Source: Arthrobacter roseus (GTDB lineage Bacteria > Actinomycetota > Actinomycetes > Actinomycetales > Micrococcaceae). From it: 64,000 nucleotides of DNA. The notes under the pieces are model-generated. The model worked only from the letters and a program-made list of their open reading frames with translations. It ran no database searches and had not been told where the DNA came from. A program made the position numbers and the translations under genes. Shown here piece by piece: positions 1-7,833 of this stretch (within the stretch, counting starts at the first letter, position 1; the number at the start of each line of letters is the position of its first letter). The stretch is from assembly GCF_016907875.1 (NCBI RefSeq), contig NZ_JAFBCU010000001.1, positions 1,116,001-1,180,000 of the forward strand, read 5' to 3'.

Positions 1-72
1 GAGGAGACTCAGCGGCGCCTGGAGGCGCACGGTGTGCGAATTCCAGGTGCATCCGTGCTGATACCGGTTTAG
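1..72 (+). CDS. Possible C-terminal end of an upstream gene (partial)
   Basis: Frame 1 is open from the window edge through 23 codons to a TAG at 70-72 and reads like a protein tail ending in SVLIPV. The next gene is convergent and stops one base further on, so a plus-strand gene ending here fits the layout. The piece is too short to assign a family, and an open frame of this length can occur by chance at this GC content. Confidence 0.35.
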   Translation, partial: EETQRRLEAHGVRIPGASVLIPV

Positions 73-73
73 A

Positions 74-1681
74 CTATTTTTCCCAGGGAGCTTTGAGCGG
101 GAAATACTTCTCCAGGAAATCCGTCACGAGATGAGCCCGTTCCTCCGCGGCAACCTCCGGAAAGCTGCCGTCATTGAGGCAGAAGCAGTCGCGGTGCCGC
201 TTTGCCAAAAGCTTCCGCAGACTCTTGAGCCCCGAGTAAGTGGTGGTGTCCACATAGCCCACCTTCGCTGATTCCTGGGTGACTGCCCTGCCTGTGAGCA
301 GTGCGTAGTAGTGGTACAGCGAATTGGTGACCGAGATGTTGTCTTTGGCACGGAAGCGCGAGGCCGCCGTGGAAGCAAACTCGGCTGCGAACTCTTCTTC
401 CATCTCCAGCAGCACGCTCTTGCGCAGAGGAGCGGCGCAGTGCTCCAGATGGCGCGTGGTGATCCGGCCGAACCTCTCGTGCAGTAGACGGCGATTAACG
501 CGGGCCGCGTTTTCAAAGCCGCTCCGTTCGGCGTCATTGTCGCCAAGCCCAATGCGCGTCTCTGCCTGAATGAACTTGGTGATTCCGCCGGGGGAGAAAA
601 ACAATCCGGGGCTGACGGGCCGGCCAAAGAACATGTCGTCGTTGGAGTAGAGGAAATGCTCGGATAATCCGGGAATATGCTGCAGCTGACTCTCGACGGC
701 CTGCGAGTTATGCGTGGGCAGCACCGATGAATCTCGGAAGTGCTCTTCGGAGGGCACCAGAGTCACTGCTGGATGGTCGGCGAGCCAGTCCGGCCGAGCG
801 GAATCGGTGGCAATGAAAATGCGCCGGATCCACGGAGCGAACATGTACACCGAACGTAGCGCGTATTTGAGTTCGTTGATCTGGCGGAAACGCGCCTCGT
901 TGTCGTCTCCCTCGCCCACGATGACGCCCTGCATGCGTGCTGCCCGTGCTGCCTGATACTCCGGGGAGCTTCCATCAACCCACGAGAACACCATGTCGAT
1001 GTCGAAGTCGATGTCTGTTGCATGGTCCGCGAACATGTTGTCGATCGTTGGCCACGTGAGGCCGTGGCGCTCTACGGTTCCCCGGACCATTTCCGAGGCA
1101 TCAATCGAGCGGCGCGTCAGCGAATTTTCCATGGGCAGGATCATCAGCTCACCGGCCCGCTCCCAGAACTCCACCTGTACCCCCGCAGATGGGCCGTAGA
1201 CCAGTTCACCAAAGGGCTCAATCCGTGGCCGAAATAATCTGAAGATGCGTGCCATGCCACTTCGTGAGAAGATTCCGTCGGCCACCAAGCGGGTGGAACG
1301 GCCCTTGGTGTCCACGGTCCGGACGTAGAACGGCTCGTTGGCGCAGGCCGTGACGAGCGCGTCGCGGAACGCATCTGATTCCTGAAGGTCAACCGCGATG
1401 ACGGGACGCGCATCGTTGCCGCGGACCAGAAGGTAGCCGATTCCGGCGTTGTCGAGGACGGTGCGGATGAACAGCAGATCCTCCACCATGGCATCGTTCG
1501 GTGTCAGGTCACGATTGATGAGGGCAAAACGGCCTTTGACCAGCATCAGGTCACTGCGACTGCGGAACCGTTGTTCCGCTGCGCTGGACACTGTCTCGAA
1601 AGCCTCTTGCTCTGGCCCTGGTTCCGGGGCTCCAAAGTAGGCGTCCTGCTGCGCGACTGAGTTCGTGATGGATGCCTCCAA
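74..1681 (-). CDS. Stealth family sugar-phosphate transferase
   Basis: Stealth proteins transfer hexose-1-phosphate from a nucleotide sugar to build phosphodiester-linked surface glycopolymers, and are related to animal GlcNAc-1-phosphotransferase. All four conserved regions are visible, numbering from the chosen start: CR1 about residues 225-246 with DMVFSWVDGS; CR2 about 266-356 with NELKYALRS, APWIRRIFIATD and FLYSNDDMFFG; CR3 about 396-446 with the FRAKDNISVTNSLYHYY segment; CR4 about 499-531 with CFCLNDG. The frame stays open to an ATG at 1798, but that start lies inside a long inverted repeat and the extra N-terminus is Cys/His-rich and unconvincing. I therefore take the TTG at 1681 (535 aa). 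A GTG at 1747 or the ATG at 1549 are alternatives. The family is firm and the start is not. Confidence 0.85.
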   Translation of the reverse strand: MEASITNSVAQQDAYFGAPEPGPEQEAFETVSSAAEQRFRSRSDLMLVKGRFALINRDLTPNDAMVEDLLFIRTVLDNAGIGYLLVRGNDARPVIAVDLQESDAFRDALVTACANEPFYVRTVDTKGRSTRLVADGIFSRSGMARIFRLFRPRIEPFGELVYGPSAGVQVEFWERAGELMILPMENSLTRRSIDASEMVRGTVERHGLTWPTIDNMFADHATDIDFDIDMVFSWVDGSSPEYQAARAARMQGVIVGEGDDNEARFRQINELKYALRSVYMFAPWIRRIFIATDSARPDWLADHPAVTLVPSEEHFRDSSVLPTHNSQAVESQLQHIPGLSEHFLYSNDDMFFGRPVSPGLFFSPGGITKFIQAETRIGLGDNDAERSGFENAARVNRRLLHERFGRITTRHLEHCAAPLRKSVLLEMEEEFAAEFASTAASRFRAKDNISVTNSLYHYYALLTGRAVTQESAKVGYVDTTTYSGLKSLRKLLAKRHRDCFCLNDGSFPEVAAEERAHLVTDFLEKYFPLKAPWEK

Positions 1682-1750
1682 AATATGTGGGTGTACGTCC
1701 TTCCAATGGTAAAGGCACGCGCAAAATCCTGGGCTGCGCCAACACACAGA

Positions 1751-1810
1751 CGCGTGGCCCAAGTGCAGGTGCGTGGTGCGGAAACCACGTACCTGCACCT
1801 AGGCCACGCG
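1751..1810. terminator. Long inverted repeat, probable terminator of the PRC-barrel gene
   Basis: Arms 1751-1776 and 1785-1810 match at 23 of 26 positions around an 8-base loop. The element sits just past the stop of the minus-strand PRC-barrel gene and before the minus-strand Stealth gene. In the minus-strand transcript two of the three differences become G-U pairs. There is no long U-tract, so termination is inferred from position and stem stability. Confidence 0.6.
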
Positions 1811-1840
1811 TTTGCGTAGGCTAAGCGCCGCCGGCCTAGG

Positions 1841-2746
1841 TCAGCGGCGGTCTCTGCCGTCGTCGTCCACGCCCTCTGCTTCGATCCTTTCCTTGCGAAC
1901 TTCCTCGTTGACGTGCGCTTCATCGGTCACGGTTTCCTTGTCCAAGCGCACTCGCTCCGCGGGGACAGTCTCCTTTTCCACCACGGGGCGTTCCTCGTTC
2001 AGGACAACCTCATGTTCCTCTTCGCTGAGCTCTGCCCCGGATGAGGCGTTCCCACGGTTGGCGTCAGTGATCGGTTCACGCTCCACCCGGACCTCTTCGT
2101 GGCTGACCGGTACGGTCGTCTCCACGTCTTCCGTCACCACGTACTTGCGCAGTCGCGCCCGGCCGGTCTCGTGTTTCTCTGTGCCAACATGCAGTTCCTC
2201 TTCGGACCGTGTCATTGCCTCGTCGGTGTTGGGCCCAGATGTGTCATGTCCGTCATCGCGGTTCCGGTCGTCGGCGTCGGTGCCGAAATCGTCGTCGCTC
2301 AGGTGCGTCCCCGTGCGTTCGCCGCGCATATCGTCCGTTCCGGTTGTGACGCCGGAGTACGTTCCGGCGGCTGCCGAGCGGGTGTCGTTGCCGGTATCAC
2401 TGTCGGTGTCAGTACCAGTGTCGGTGCCAGTACCAACACCATAGTGCTTGTAGAGTCGGTCTTCCTCTTCGGGGGAGAGCTGTGAATCAGCTTCCATCCT
2501 TGGAGCGTCCTTCACCTGGTCCTTGTCATACGGGACACGAACGTCATTTCCGTCCACTGTGGCCTCTGACAGCGGAACAAAGGATTCTGAGGAGCCGAAA
2601 AGTCCAGTCTTGGCGGTAACCCAGCTGGGGTTTCCGGAATCGTCGTCGACGTAAAACTGGCCGATGGAACCGATCTTGTGACCGTCGGTCCCGACCAGAT
2701 GTCCACCATTGTTGAGAATTTCTTCAATGTTCTGTTGGGTAATCAT
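1841..2746 (-). CDS. PRC-barrel and DUF2382 domain protein
   Basis: 301 aa, cytoplasmic, with no signal peptide or membrane segment. Residues 1-80 form a PRC-barrel-like fold (HKIGSIGQFYVDD, then WVTAKTGLFG and FVPLSEA). The middle is a hydrophilic Thr/Asp/Gly-rich linker containing GTGTDTGTDTDSDTG. The C-terminal third carries the charged DUF2382 region (LRKYVVTEDVETTVPVSHEE and several VxxExE repeats). Proteins of this build are common in Arthrobacter and Deinococcus relatives and are usually linked to stress responses, but no biochemical role is established. The ATG has a clear Shine-Dalgarno (CAGGAG) 7 bases upstream. It appears to be transcribed alone. Confidence 0.85.
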   Translation of the reverse strand: MITQQNIEEILNNGGHLVGTDGHKIGSIGQFYVDDDSGNPSWVTAKTGLFGSSESFVPLSEATVDGNDVRVPYDKDQVKDAPRMEADSQLSPEEEDRLYKHYGVGTGTDTGTDTDSDTGNDTRSAAAGTYSGVTTGTDDMRGERTGTHLSDDDFGTDADDRNRDDGHDTSGPNTDEAMTRSEEELHVGTEKHETGRARLRKYVVTEDVETTVPVSHEEVRVEREPITDANRGNASSGAELSEEEHEVVLNEERPVVEKETVPAERVRLDKETVTDEAHVNEEVRKERIEAEGVDDDGRDRR

Positions 2747-2899
2747 TGTCTACTCCTGACTCAGTGTGACGGCGTGGCTGATGGTGGGACCAGCATAGAC
2801 ACGATCAACCAGCAAATAACAGCATACTTAGCAAACTACGTCGATGGTGTTCTCTTGTTACTGACCACGTTCATCCACAACTGACAGTCGCCTGCGAGC

Positions 2900-2905
2900 T
2901 AGGGT
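2900..2905 (+). promoter_or_regulatory. -10 box TAGGGT for leaderless transcription of the TauE/SafE gene
   Basis: TAGGGT lies exactly 6 bases before the GTG at 2912 and no Shine-Dalgarno is present, so transcription should start at or beside the start codon. Confidence 0.6.
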
Positions 2906-2911
2906 AAACAG

Positions 2912-3664
2912 GTGACAACAGGACTGCTCATCGCCATCATCGTGGCCATCTTCCTGGGATCCACCACTCAGCGCATCGCCGGAATTGGCTTCGCCATGCT
3001 GATCGTGCCCTTCCTCGTCCTGATGCTTGGACCCCACGAAGGCGTGCTGCTGGTGAACATCTGCGGCGTTGTCTCCTCCGCCATCATCACTGTGCGCGTC
3101 TGGAAAGACATCGACTGGAGCATGTTCCGGTGGTTGACGCTACCCTCAGCGCTCGGATCGATACCGGGATCATTCGCGGCCGTCTACCTGCCCGCCGCTC
3201 CGCTGGCCGTGACCGTCGGCGCTGTGGTCCTCGCCGCCCTGACTATCTCGCTGCTGTTGCAACGCTCCACCATCGTCCTGACCGGTAACCTCCCCAAGGC
3301 GACGGCGGGCGTGGCCGCGGGACTGACCAACTCCATGGCAGGCGTCGGCGGTCCGGCCGTCAGCGTCTACGCGCTCCTGGCCCGCTGGCCTCAACGCCCC
3401 TTCGCGGCCACCCTGCAGCCGTTCTTCGTTGTCATAGGACTAGTCACTCTCGTCACAAAAATTACGCTGGCACCCGGTCAAGTGCCGCCCATCCCGCCAT
3501 GGGCATGGATTGGAATTGCGCTTGCCATTAGCGCCGGCATCTTTGTCGGCGAAAGGCTTGCCCGCCACATCCGTGATAACCACGCACGCTTCGCCGTCAT
3601 CGTCATAGCCTTCATCGGCGCGGCAACCGCATTCGTCAAGGGCATCACCGACCTCCTGGCTTGA
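2912..3664 (+). CDS. TauE/SafE family membrane transporter
   Basis: 250 aa, strongly hydrophobic, with seven or eight predicted membrane segments. It has the small-residue-rich repeats of the TauE/SafE (former DUF81) family, for example GSTTQRIAGIGFAM near the N-terminus and NSMAGVGGPAVSVYAL in the second half, which are the two pseudo-repeat signatures. Members are proposed to export sulfite, sulfoacetate or other small organic anions, and substrate cannot be read from sequence. The GTG start has no Shine-Dalgarno but a -10 box 6 bases upstream. The DUF6350 gene follows on the same strand. Confidence 0.85.
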   Translation: MTTGLLIAIIVAIFLGSTTQRIAGIGFAMLIVPFLVLMLGPHEGVLLVNICGVVSSAIITVRVWKDIDWSMFRWLTLPSALGSIPGSFAAVYLPAAPLAVTVGAVVLAALTISLLLQRSTIVLTGNLPKATAGVAAGLTNSMAGVGGPAVSVYALLARWPQRPFAATLQPFFVVIGLVTLVTKITLAPGQVPPIPPWAWIGIALAISAGIFVGERLARHIRDNHARFAVIVIAFIGAATAFVKGITDLLA

Positions 3665-3741
3665 ACTTGCCCAAAGGGGCGCGTGCGTCCTCACCGCGTG
3701 GCTGGCCAAAGCGCCCGCGCGGGGGTGCGACGATAGAGCAG

Positions 3742-5016
3742 ATGAGACTTTCAACGCGCCCAATGCCCGCCATGCCGCTCTGGCTGCAAGGCGTCTTTGA
3801 ATTCGGGCAAGCCGCGCTACTGTCCGCGCTCGCCGTTGTCCTTCCTCTCGCCGGCGTCTGGTTTGCCAACGGTTTCACCGACCGCGGTTTCCTCTCCGTG
3901 GCACGCCTCGCCGGTCAGGCCTGGTTGCTGATTCATGGCGTACCCCTGACACTGAAATTTCCCGAGGATGTGTCCTCTGACGGGCAGAGCACCGGTGTCC
4001 TTTCACTGATCCCACTTGGTCTGAGCCTGATTCCCTTCGCGTTGGCCTGGCGTTCGGGGCGGCGGCTCGCACGCGCGTCCTATACGGACCAGTTGTGGCA
4101 GGGTCTGCTGGGAGCGCTTGGAATCTACGCTGCGCTCGGCCTGATGACGGCGTACCTGTGCAGCACCTCCGAAGCCTCGGCATCCCTGCTGGCTGGCGCG
4201 CTGATCCCGCTGATCCCTGCCGGTGCTGGGCTTGTTGTCGGTGCCTACCGCGAAGCGGGGTCCTGGCCGCGGCTGATTGGCATGGACCTCACCGTTTGGA
4301 TCGCAAAAACCAGTCAGCACTCACGATGGGCCGGCTCCTATGTATGGTCAGCCATCCGTGCGGGCCTGTTGGGCATCACCGCAGCCACCGGACTGGCCGC
4401 GGTGCTGCTGGCAACTACTATCGCCCTTCACTGGGCGGACATCGTTACCCTCTACGAACGGTTGGAGCCGGGCATAGTGGGCGGTAGCGTCCTGACCATC
4501 GCGCAACTGGGGTTCCTACCAAACTTGGTGGGCTGGTCATTTGCCTGGTCCACCGGTGCGGGTTTCGCGCTCGGGACGGGCAGTTCCATCACTCCGCTGG
4601 CGACGAGTGCGGGACCACTTCCGGCCGTGCCCATTCTTGGCGCTCTCCCAACAGGGACCCTCGACTACGGTTTTGCCGTGCTCATCCTGCCCGTGCTCGC
4701 CGGCGTCATAGCAGGCTGGTGGTTCTTGCGCGAAGGTGAAAACCACTTTGATGAGTGGCTGGCCATCAAAATTGACGTCCGCTGGCTGACGTCAACCGTT
4801 TCCACACTCGTACTGGCAGTGTTCATTGGTGTAGTCAGTGGTCTCTGTGGCGCGGTCATAGCGTGGCTTGCCCAGGGATCCGCCGGGATCGGGCGGTTCG
4901 TGGATCTTGGCCCGGCCCCACTGGAAGTAGCGCTCTGGCTGGCTCCGGAAATAGCGATCGGCGTCGTCATTGGCTACGCACTCGGCCCGTGGCTGGAGCG
5001 CGAACGCTCCGCTTGA
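3742..5016 (+). CDS. DUF6350 family integral membrane protein
   Basis: About 424 aa, with many hydrophobic helices across its length and no catalytic motif I recognise. It lies directly upstream of the purN region, the position held in Mycobacterium by the membrane protein Rv0955, and its composition fits DUF6350. Function is unknown, though the lasting link to purN/purH hints at a role in nucleotide or envelope physiology. The frame is open further upstream, but that part overlaps the previous gene and reads as low-complexity basic sequence, so I prefer the ATG at 3742. An ATG at 3763 is also possible. Confidence 0.75.
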   Translation: MRLSTRPMPAMPLWLQGVFEFGQAALLSALAVVLPLAGVWFANGFTDRGFLSVARLAGQAWLLIHGVPLTLKFPEDVSSDGQSTGVLSLIPLGLSLIPFALAWRSGRRLARASYTDQLWQGLLGALGIYAALGLMTAYLCSTSEASASLLAGALIPLIPAGAGLVVGAYREAGSWPRLIGMDLTVWIAKTSQHSRWAGSYVWSAIRAGLLGITAATGLAAVLLATTIALHWADIVTLYERLEPGIVGGSVLTIAQLGFLPNLVGWSFAWSTGAGFALGTGSSITPLATSAGPLPAVPILGALPTGTLDYGFAVLILPVLAGVIAGWWFLREGENHFDEWLAIKIDVRWLTSTVSTLVLAVFIGVVSGLCGAVIAWLAQGSAGIGRFVDLGPAPLEVALWLAPEIAIGVVIGYALGPWLERERSA

Positions 5017-5025
5017 GGCCAGGCC

Positions 5026-5427
5026 CTACGGAGTGGGGAGCAAACCGTTCAGGGAGAGATAGTTTTCCTGACATTCCGCTTTAGTCTCGATCGTCAGAGC
5101 CAGTTCCATGCACTGCTCATAATCAGCGGTGAACGGCCAGAGCGCGACCATGGCCCCAGTGCCCAGCGTTGAGAGCAAAGTGATGACCAGGCCCAGTACG
5201 GTGGTTACCTTCAAAATCCGCGAACGCTTGAATCTGAACAGGTGAACGAGGGTGAAAATACCCATGACGACGGCGGCAATACCGGTGGCCAGCCCCAGTA
5301 CCTTCCACGGGAGCGGCAGAGTGCCCGTGATGAGCATGAGCACAAAGAAGACCATGAACCACCGCAGTAGGGTCCTTCCCCTGAGAGCCTGCTCCTGGTC
5401 GGGGGAGGGCGATGTCTTCTGATCCAT
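5026..5427 (-). CDS. Small three-helix membrane protein, function unknown
   Basis: 133 aa. After a charged N-terminus it has three hydrophobic stretches (about residues 23-40, 43-63 and 74-98). A C-terminal tail of about 35 residues, probably outside the cell, contains two Cys (YEQCMELA and AECQENY) that could form a disulfide. I do not recognise the family. The gene is divergent from purN with only 39 bases between the two start codons, and both genes carry leaderless-type -10 boxes there. Confidence 0.7.
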   Translation of the reverse strand: MDQKTSPSPDQEQALRGRTLLRWFMVFFVLMLITGTLPLPWKVLGLATGIAAVVMGIFTLVHLFRFKRSRILKVTTVLGLVITLLSTLGTGAMVALWPFTADYEQCMELALTIETKAECQENYLSLNGLLPTP

Positions 5428-5433
5428 TGTTTC

Positions 5434-5439
5434 AGCCTA
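5434..5439 (-). promoter_or_regulatory. -10 box TAGGCT, leaderless promoter of the small membrane protein
   Basis: On the minus strand TAGGCT is followed by 6 bases and then the ATG at 5427, with no Shine-Dalgarno. It faces away from the purN -10 box 15 bases further on. Confidence 0.6.
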
Positions 5440-5454
5440 GAGGGTGCCGACGCC

Positions 5455-5460
5455 TAAAGT
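5455..5460 (+). promoter_or_regulatory. -10 box TAAAGT, leaderless promoter of purN
   Basis: TAAAGT ends 6 bases before the purN ATG at 5467. Its expected -35 region falls on the -10 box of the divergent gene. Confidence 0.6.
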
Positions 5461-5466
5461 TGACGC

Positions 5467-6048
5467 ATGCGAATAGTAGTCCTGGTCTCAGGCGCCGGAT
5501 CCAACCTGCAAGCCGTTATCGATTCCGTGAGTAGCGGTGCGCTTCAGGTGGAGATTGCGGCGGTGGGCGCGGACCGCCCAGGAACCGGTGGCGTTCAGCG
5601 CTCTGCCGACGCCGGCATCGATACGTTTGTGGTGAACTTTGCTGACTATCCCAACCGAGCGGACTGGAACACTGCGCTAACGCAGGCGGTTGCCTTCTAC
5701 CAGCCTGATTACGTGGTGTCCTCGGGCTTCATGCGCATAGTCGGTGAAGAGTTTCTGGATAGTTTCCCCAACAGGTACCTCAATACACATCCTGCTCTTT
5801 TGCCTTCTTTTCCGGGTGCACATGGGGTGAGGGATGCGCTGGCCTACGGGGTCAAGGTCACCGGCTGCACCGTCATGATCGCCGACGCCGGGGTTGACAC
5901 CGGTCCCATCCTCGCTCAGCAAGCAGTGGAGGTCCTCGACGATGACACCGAAGACTCCTTGCACGAACGGATCAAGGTTCTGGAGCGTCGCTTACTGATC
6001 GAGACTCTCGCGAGCCTCGCCGAAAGGGCAGACCATGCCACTCGTTGA
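5467..6048 (+). CDS. purN: Phosphoribosylglycinamide formyltransferase (PurN)
   Basis: 193 aa, normal length. The enzyme transfers a formyl group from 10-formyl-THF to GAR in step 3 of purine synthesis, in the cytoplasm. The phosphate-binding start VSGAGSNLQAV and the active-site block NTHPALLPSFPGAHG are present. The catalytic Asn106, His108 and Asp144 (AGVDTGPIL) fall at the same residue numbers as in the E. coli enzyme. Translation probably begins at the very 5' end of the mRNA, given the -10 box 6 bases upstream. The 3' end overlaps the CorA gene by 14 bases, so the two are co-transcribed. Confidence 0.97.
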   Translation: MRIVVLVSGAGSNLQAVIDSVSSGALQVEIAAVGADRPGTGGVQRSADAGIDTFVVNFADYPNRADWNTALTQAVAFYQPDYVVSSGFMRIVGEEFLDSFPNRYLNTHPALLPSFPGAHGVRDALAYGVKVTGCTVMIADAGVDTGPILAQQAVEVLDDDTEDSLHERIKVLERRLLIETLASLAERADHATR

Positions 6049-7051
6049 TAACGCTGTTTACGTAGACGGACGACGGGCACTGGAGCCGGACAGCCTAGAT
6101 GAAACGTTCGAGCTGATGCGGGACGTCAAGGGCATGGCGTGGATTGGACTGTACCGTCCGGACGACGACGAAATTCATGCGATCGCCAATAAATTTGGTC
6201 TTCACCACCTCAGTGTGGAGGACACATCCAAGGGACATCAGCGGGCCAAGCTCGAGAGCTACGAAGACACGTTGTTCGTCGTGCTGCGCCCTGCCCGCTA
6301 CCTGGACCGTGAGGAAAGAGTGGAGTTCGGGGAAGTTCATGTTTTCGTGGGGCCGGATTTTGTGCTGACCATCAGGCATGCGGAGGCTCCTGATCTGGGC
6401 AAGGTACGCCACCGTCTCGAGGGCATGCCGGAGCTGTTGGCCATGGGACCGGACGCGGTCCTCTATGCGATTCTGGACGAGGTGGTGGACGGTTATGAAC
6501 CGGTGGCCAACGGGCTGGAGAATGACATCGACGAAATTGAGAACGATCTCTTCGGCGGAAATCCGGGTGTGGCACGTCGTATCTATAAACTCCACCGTGA
6601 GGTACTCCAGTTCCAGCGCGCAACACAGCCGCTGCAGAATATGATCGAGACCCTTCAACGTGGCGGAAGCCAGTACACCATAGACAACGAGCTGGGGCGC
6701 AGACTCCGAGACGTTCATGACCATGTGATCCGAGTCGTGGACCGGGCCAACACTTTCCGCGCCCTGCTTCAGAACGCACTGACAGTACATTCCACCCTTG
6801 TAGCGCAGCGGCAGAACGCAGAAATGCAGCGGATGACGGAGACATCGCTGAAGCAGAACGATGAAGTGAAGCGAATCTCCTCCTGGGCAGCCATCTTGTT
6901 CGCACCAACGCTGATCGCTTCGATCTACGGCATGAACTTCGACGTCATGCCGGAGCTGCACTGGGCCTTCGGGTATCCGTTCTCCATCGGACTCATGCTC
7001 ATGCTCGGAGTGGGGCTCTATTGGACGTTCAGACGAAACAACTGGCTCTGA
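6035..7051 (+). CDS. corA: CorA family magnesium/cobalt transporter
   Basis: 338 aa. CorA is a pentameric inner-membrane channel for Mg2+ (also Co2+/Ni2+). There is a long soluble, largely helical N-terminal domain, then two C-terminal membrane helices. The signature GMN (residues 299-301, in IYGMNFDVMPE) closes the first helix, and the protein ends in a basic tail (FRRNNWL) as expected. Its start lies inside purN, which indicates translational coupling. It and the next lipoprotein gene separate purN from purH, which are adjacent in many actinobacteria. Cation choice is not decided by the sequence. Confidence 0.93.
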   Translation: MPLVDNAVYVDGRRALEPDSLDETFELMRDVKGMAWIGLYRPDDDEIHAIANKFGLHHLSVEDTSKGHQRAKLESYEDTLFVVLRPARYLDREERVEFGEVHVFVGPDFVLTIRHAEAPDLGKVRHRLEGMPELLAMGPDAVLYAILDEVVDGYEPVANGLENDIDEIENDLFGGNPGVARRIYKLHREVLQFQRATQPLQNMIETLQRGGSQYTIDNELGRRLRDVHDHVIRVVDRANTFRALLQNALTVHSTLVAQRQNAEMQRMTETSLKQNDEVKRISSWAAILFAPTLIASIYGMNFDVMPELHWAFGYPFSIGLMLMLGVGLYWTFRRNNWL

Positions 7052-7168
7052 GAGTGAAGTACGCCACAAGAAGCAGGATTCCGGGTCTCGTCGCTCCGGG
7101 CCGCGGATAAGGTGTGCAAAGACGGTTGATTCACCGTTCACGCGCGCAGACTCCCAGGGACCAAAAAA

Positions 7169-7777
7169 ATGACTCACACTTTTGCCAAATTTGCGGCTGT
7201 GACCGCTCTTGCCGCCATGGTTTTGACCGGTTGCGGTAATGACGCAGCACCGGGCACCGTGGCTGCTGAAGAGGGCCCGCAGCCGGCCAGTTCAACCGCC
7301 CCTGCGATCAACGTTGAGCGCCCCGAAACCAATGAACTAGCCGGTCAGCCAACCCTGGACGGGGCAAAAGCCTTCCTGTACTACTACTTTGAGCTCGAGT
7401 CCTATGCACAGCTCACTGGTGACACCACTGCGATGCTGGAGTCCATGGATAAGGCGCCGCAGCCTGCCGCTCAGGCCAAGCACATCAACGCCGTTTACGA
7501 CGACGGCGGTTGGATTCTTGGCGGAACGGAGAACATCCAGAACGTCTTTGTCATTGATCCTGACGCGTCGAAGATTGGCGAAGGGGTGGAGGTCACGGTC
7601 CTTTTGCCTTCGATTCCCACCGCTTACTCGGAGTTCACTAAAGATGGCAGCGTATCGGATACCCGTGAGTGGAGCAGCAAAGGCACCATCCACACAGCCA
7701 AACTGATTTTCCGTGGTGGCGAGTGGAGGCTGACGTCCTTGGAAGAGACCCCGGGAGTCGAGCTTCCCGAACAGTAG
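7169..7777 (+). CDS. DUF6318-like lipoprotein
   Basis: 202 aa. A signal peptide ends in the lipobox LTGC with the lipidated Cys at residue 22, followed by a Pro/Ser/Thr-rich spacer, so the protein is anchored outside the membrane. The mature part begins with an AKAFLYYYFELESYA segment and a TGD motif that match my memory of DUF6318, a small actinobacterial family of unknown function. The ATG has an upstream AGGGA. A 117-base gap from corA leaves room for its own promoter. Confidence 0.75.
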   Translation: MTHTFAKFAAVTALAAMVLTGCGNDAAPGTVAAEEGPQPASSTAPAINVERPETNELAGQPTLDGAKAFLYYYFELESYAQLTGDTTAMLESMDKAPQPAAQAKHINAVYDDGGWILGGTENIQNVFVIDPDASKIGEGVEVTVLLPSIPTAYSEFTKDGSVSDTREWSSKGTIHTAKLIFRGGEWRLTSLEETPGVELPEQ

Positions 7778-7833
7778 TCACCGGCCGTTAAGCTAGAAGT
7801 ACACACCCGTCTGAAAATCTCTGGAGTAGCTGC

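Noticed and set aside
1812-2444. 210-codon Ser/Arg-rich frame opposite the PRC-barrel gene
   Set aside because: Its composition is the mirror of the Asp/Glu/Thr-rich linker on the minus strand and it has no ribosome site.
6095-7177. Long open frame (360 codons) antisense to corA
   Set aside because: It lies wholly opposite a well-supported gene and shows no family motif; long antisense frames are usual at this GC content. The same holds for those opposite purH (8506-9507), trpS (28529-29536), bmpA (38541-39470), the nucleoside ATPase (39436-40425) and the exporter ATPase (22732-23643).
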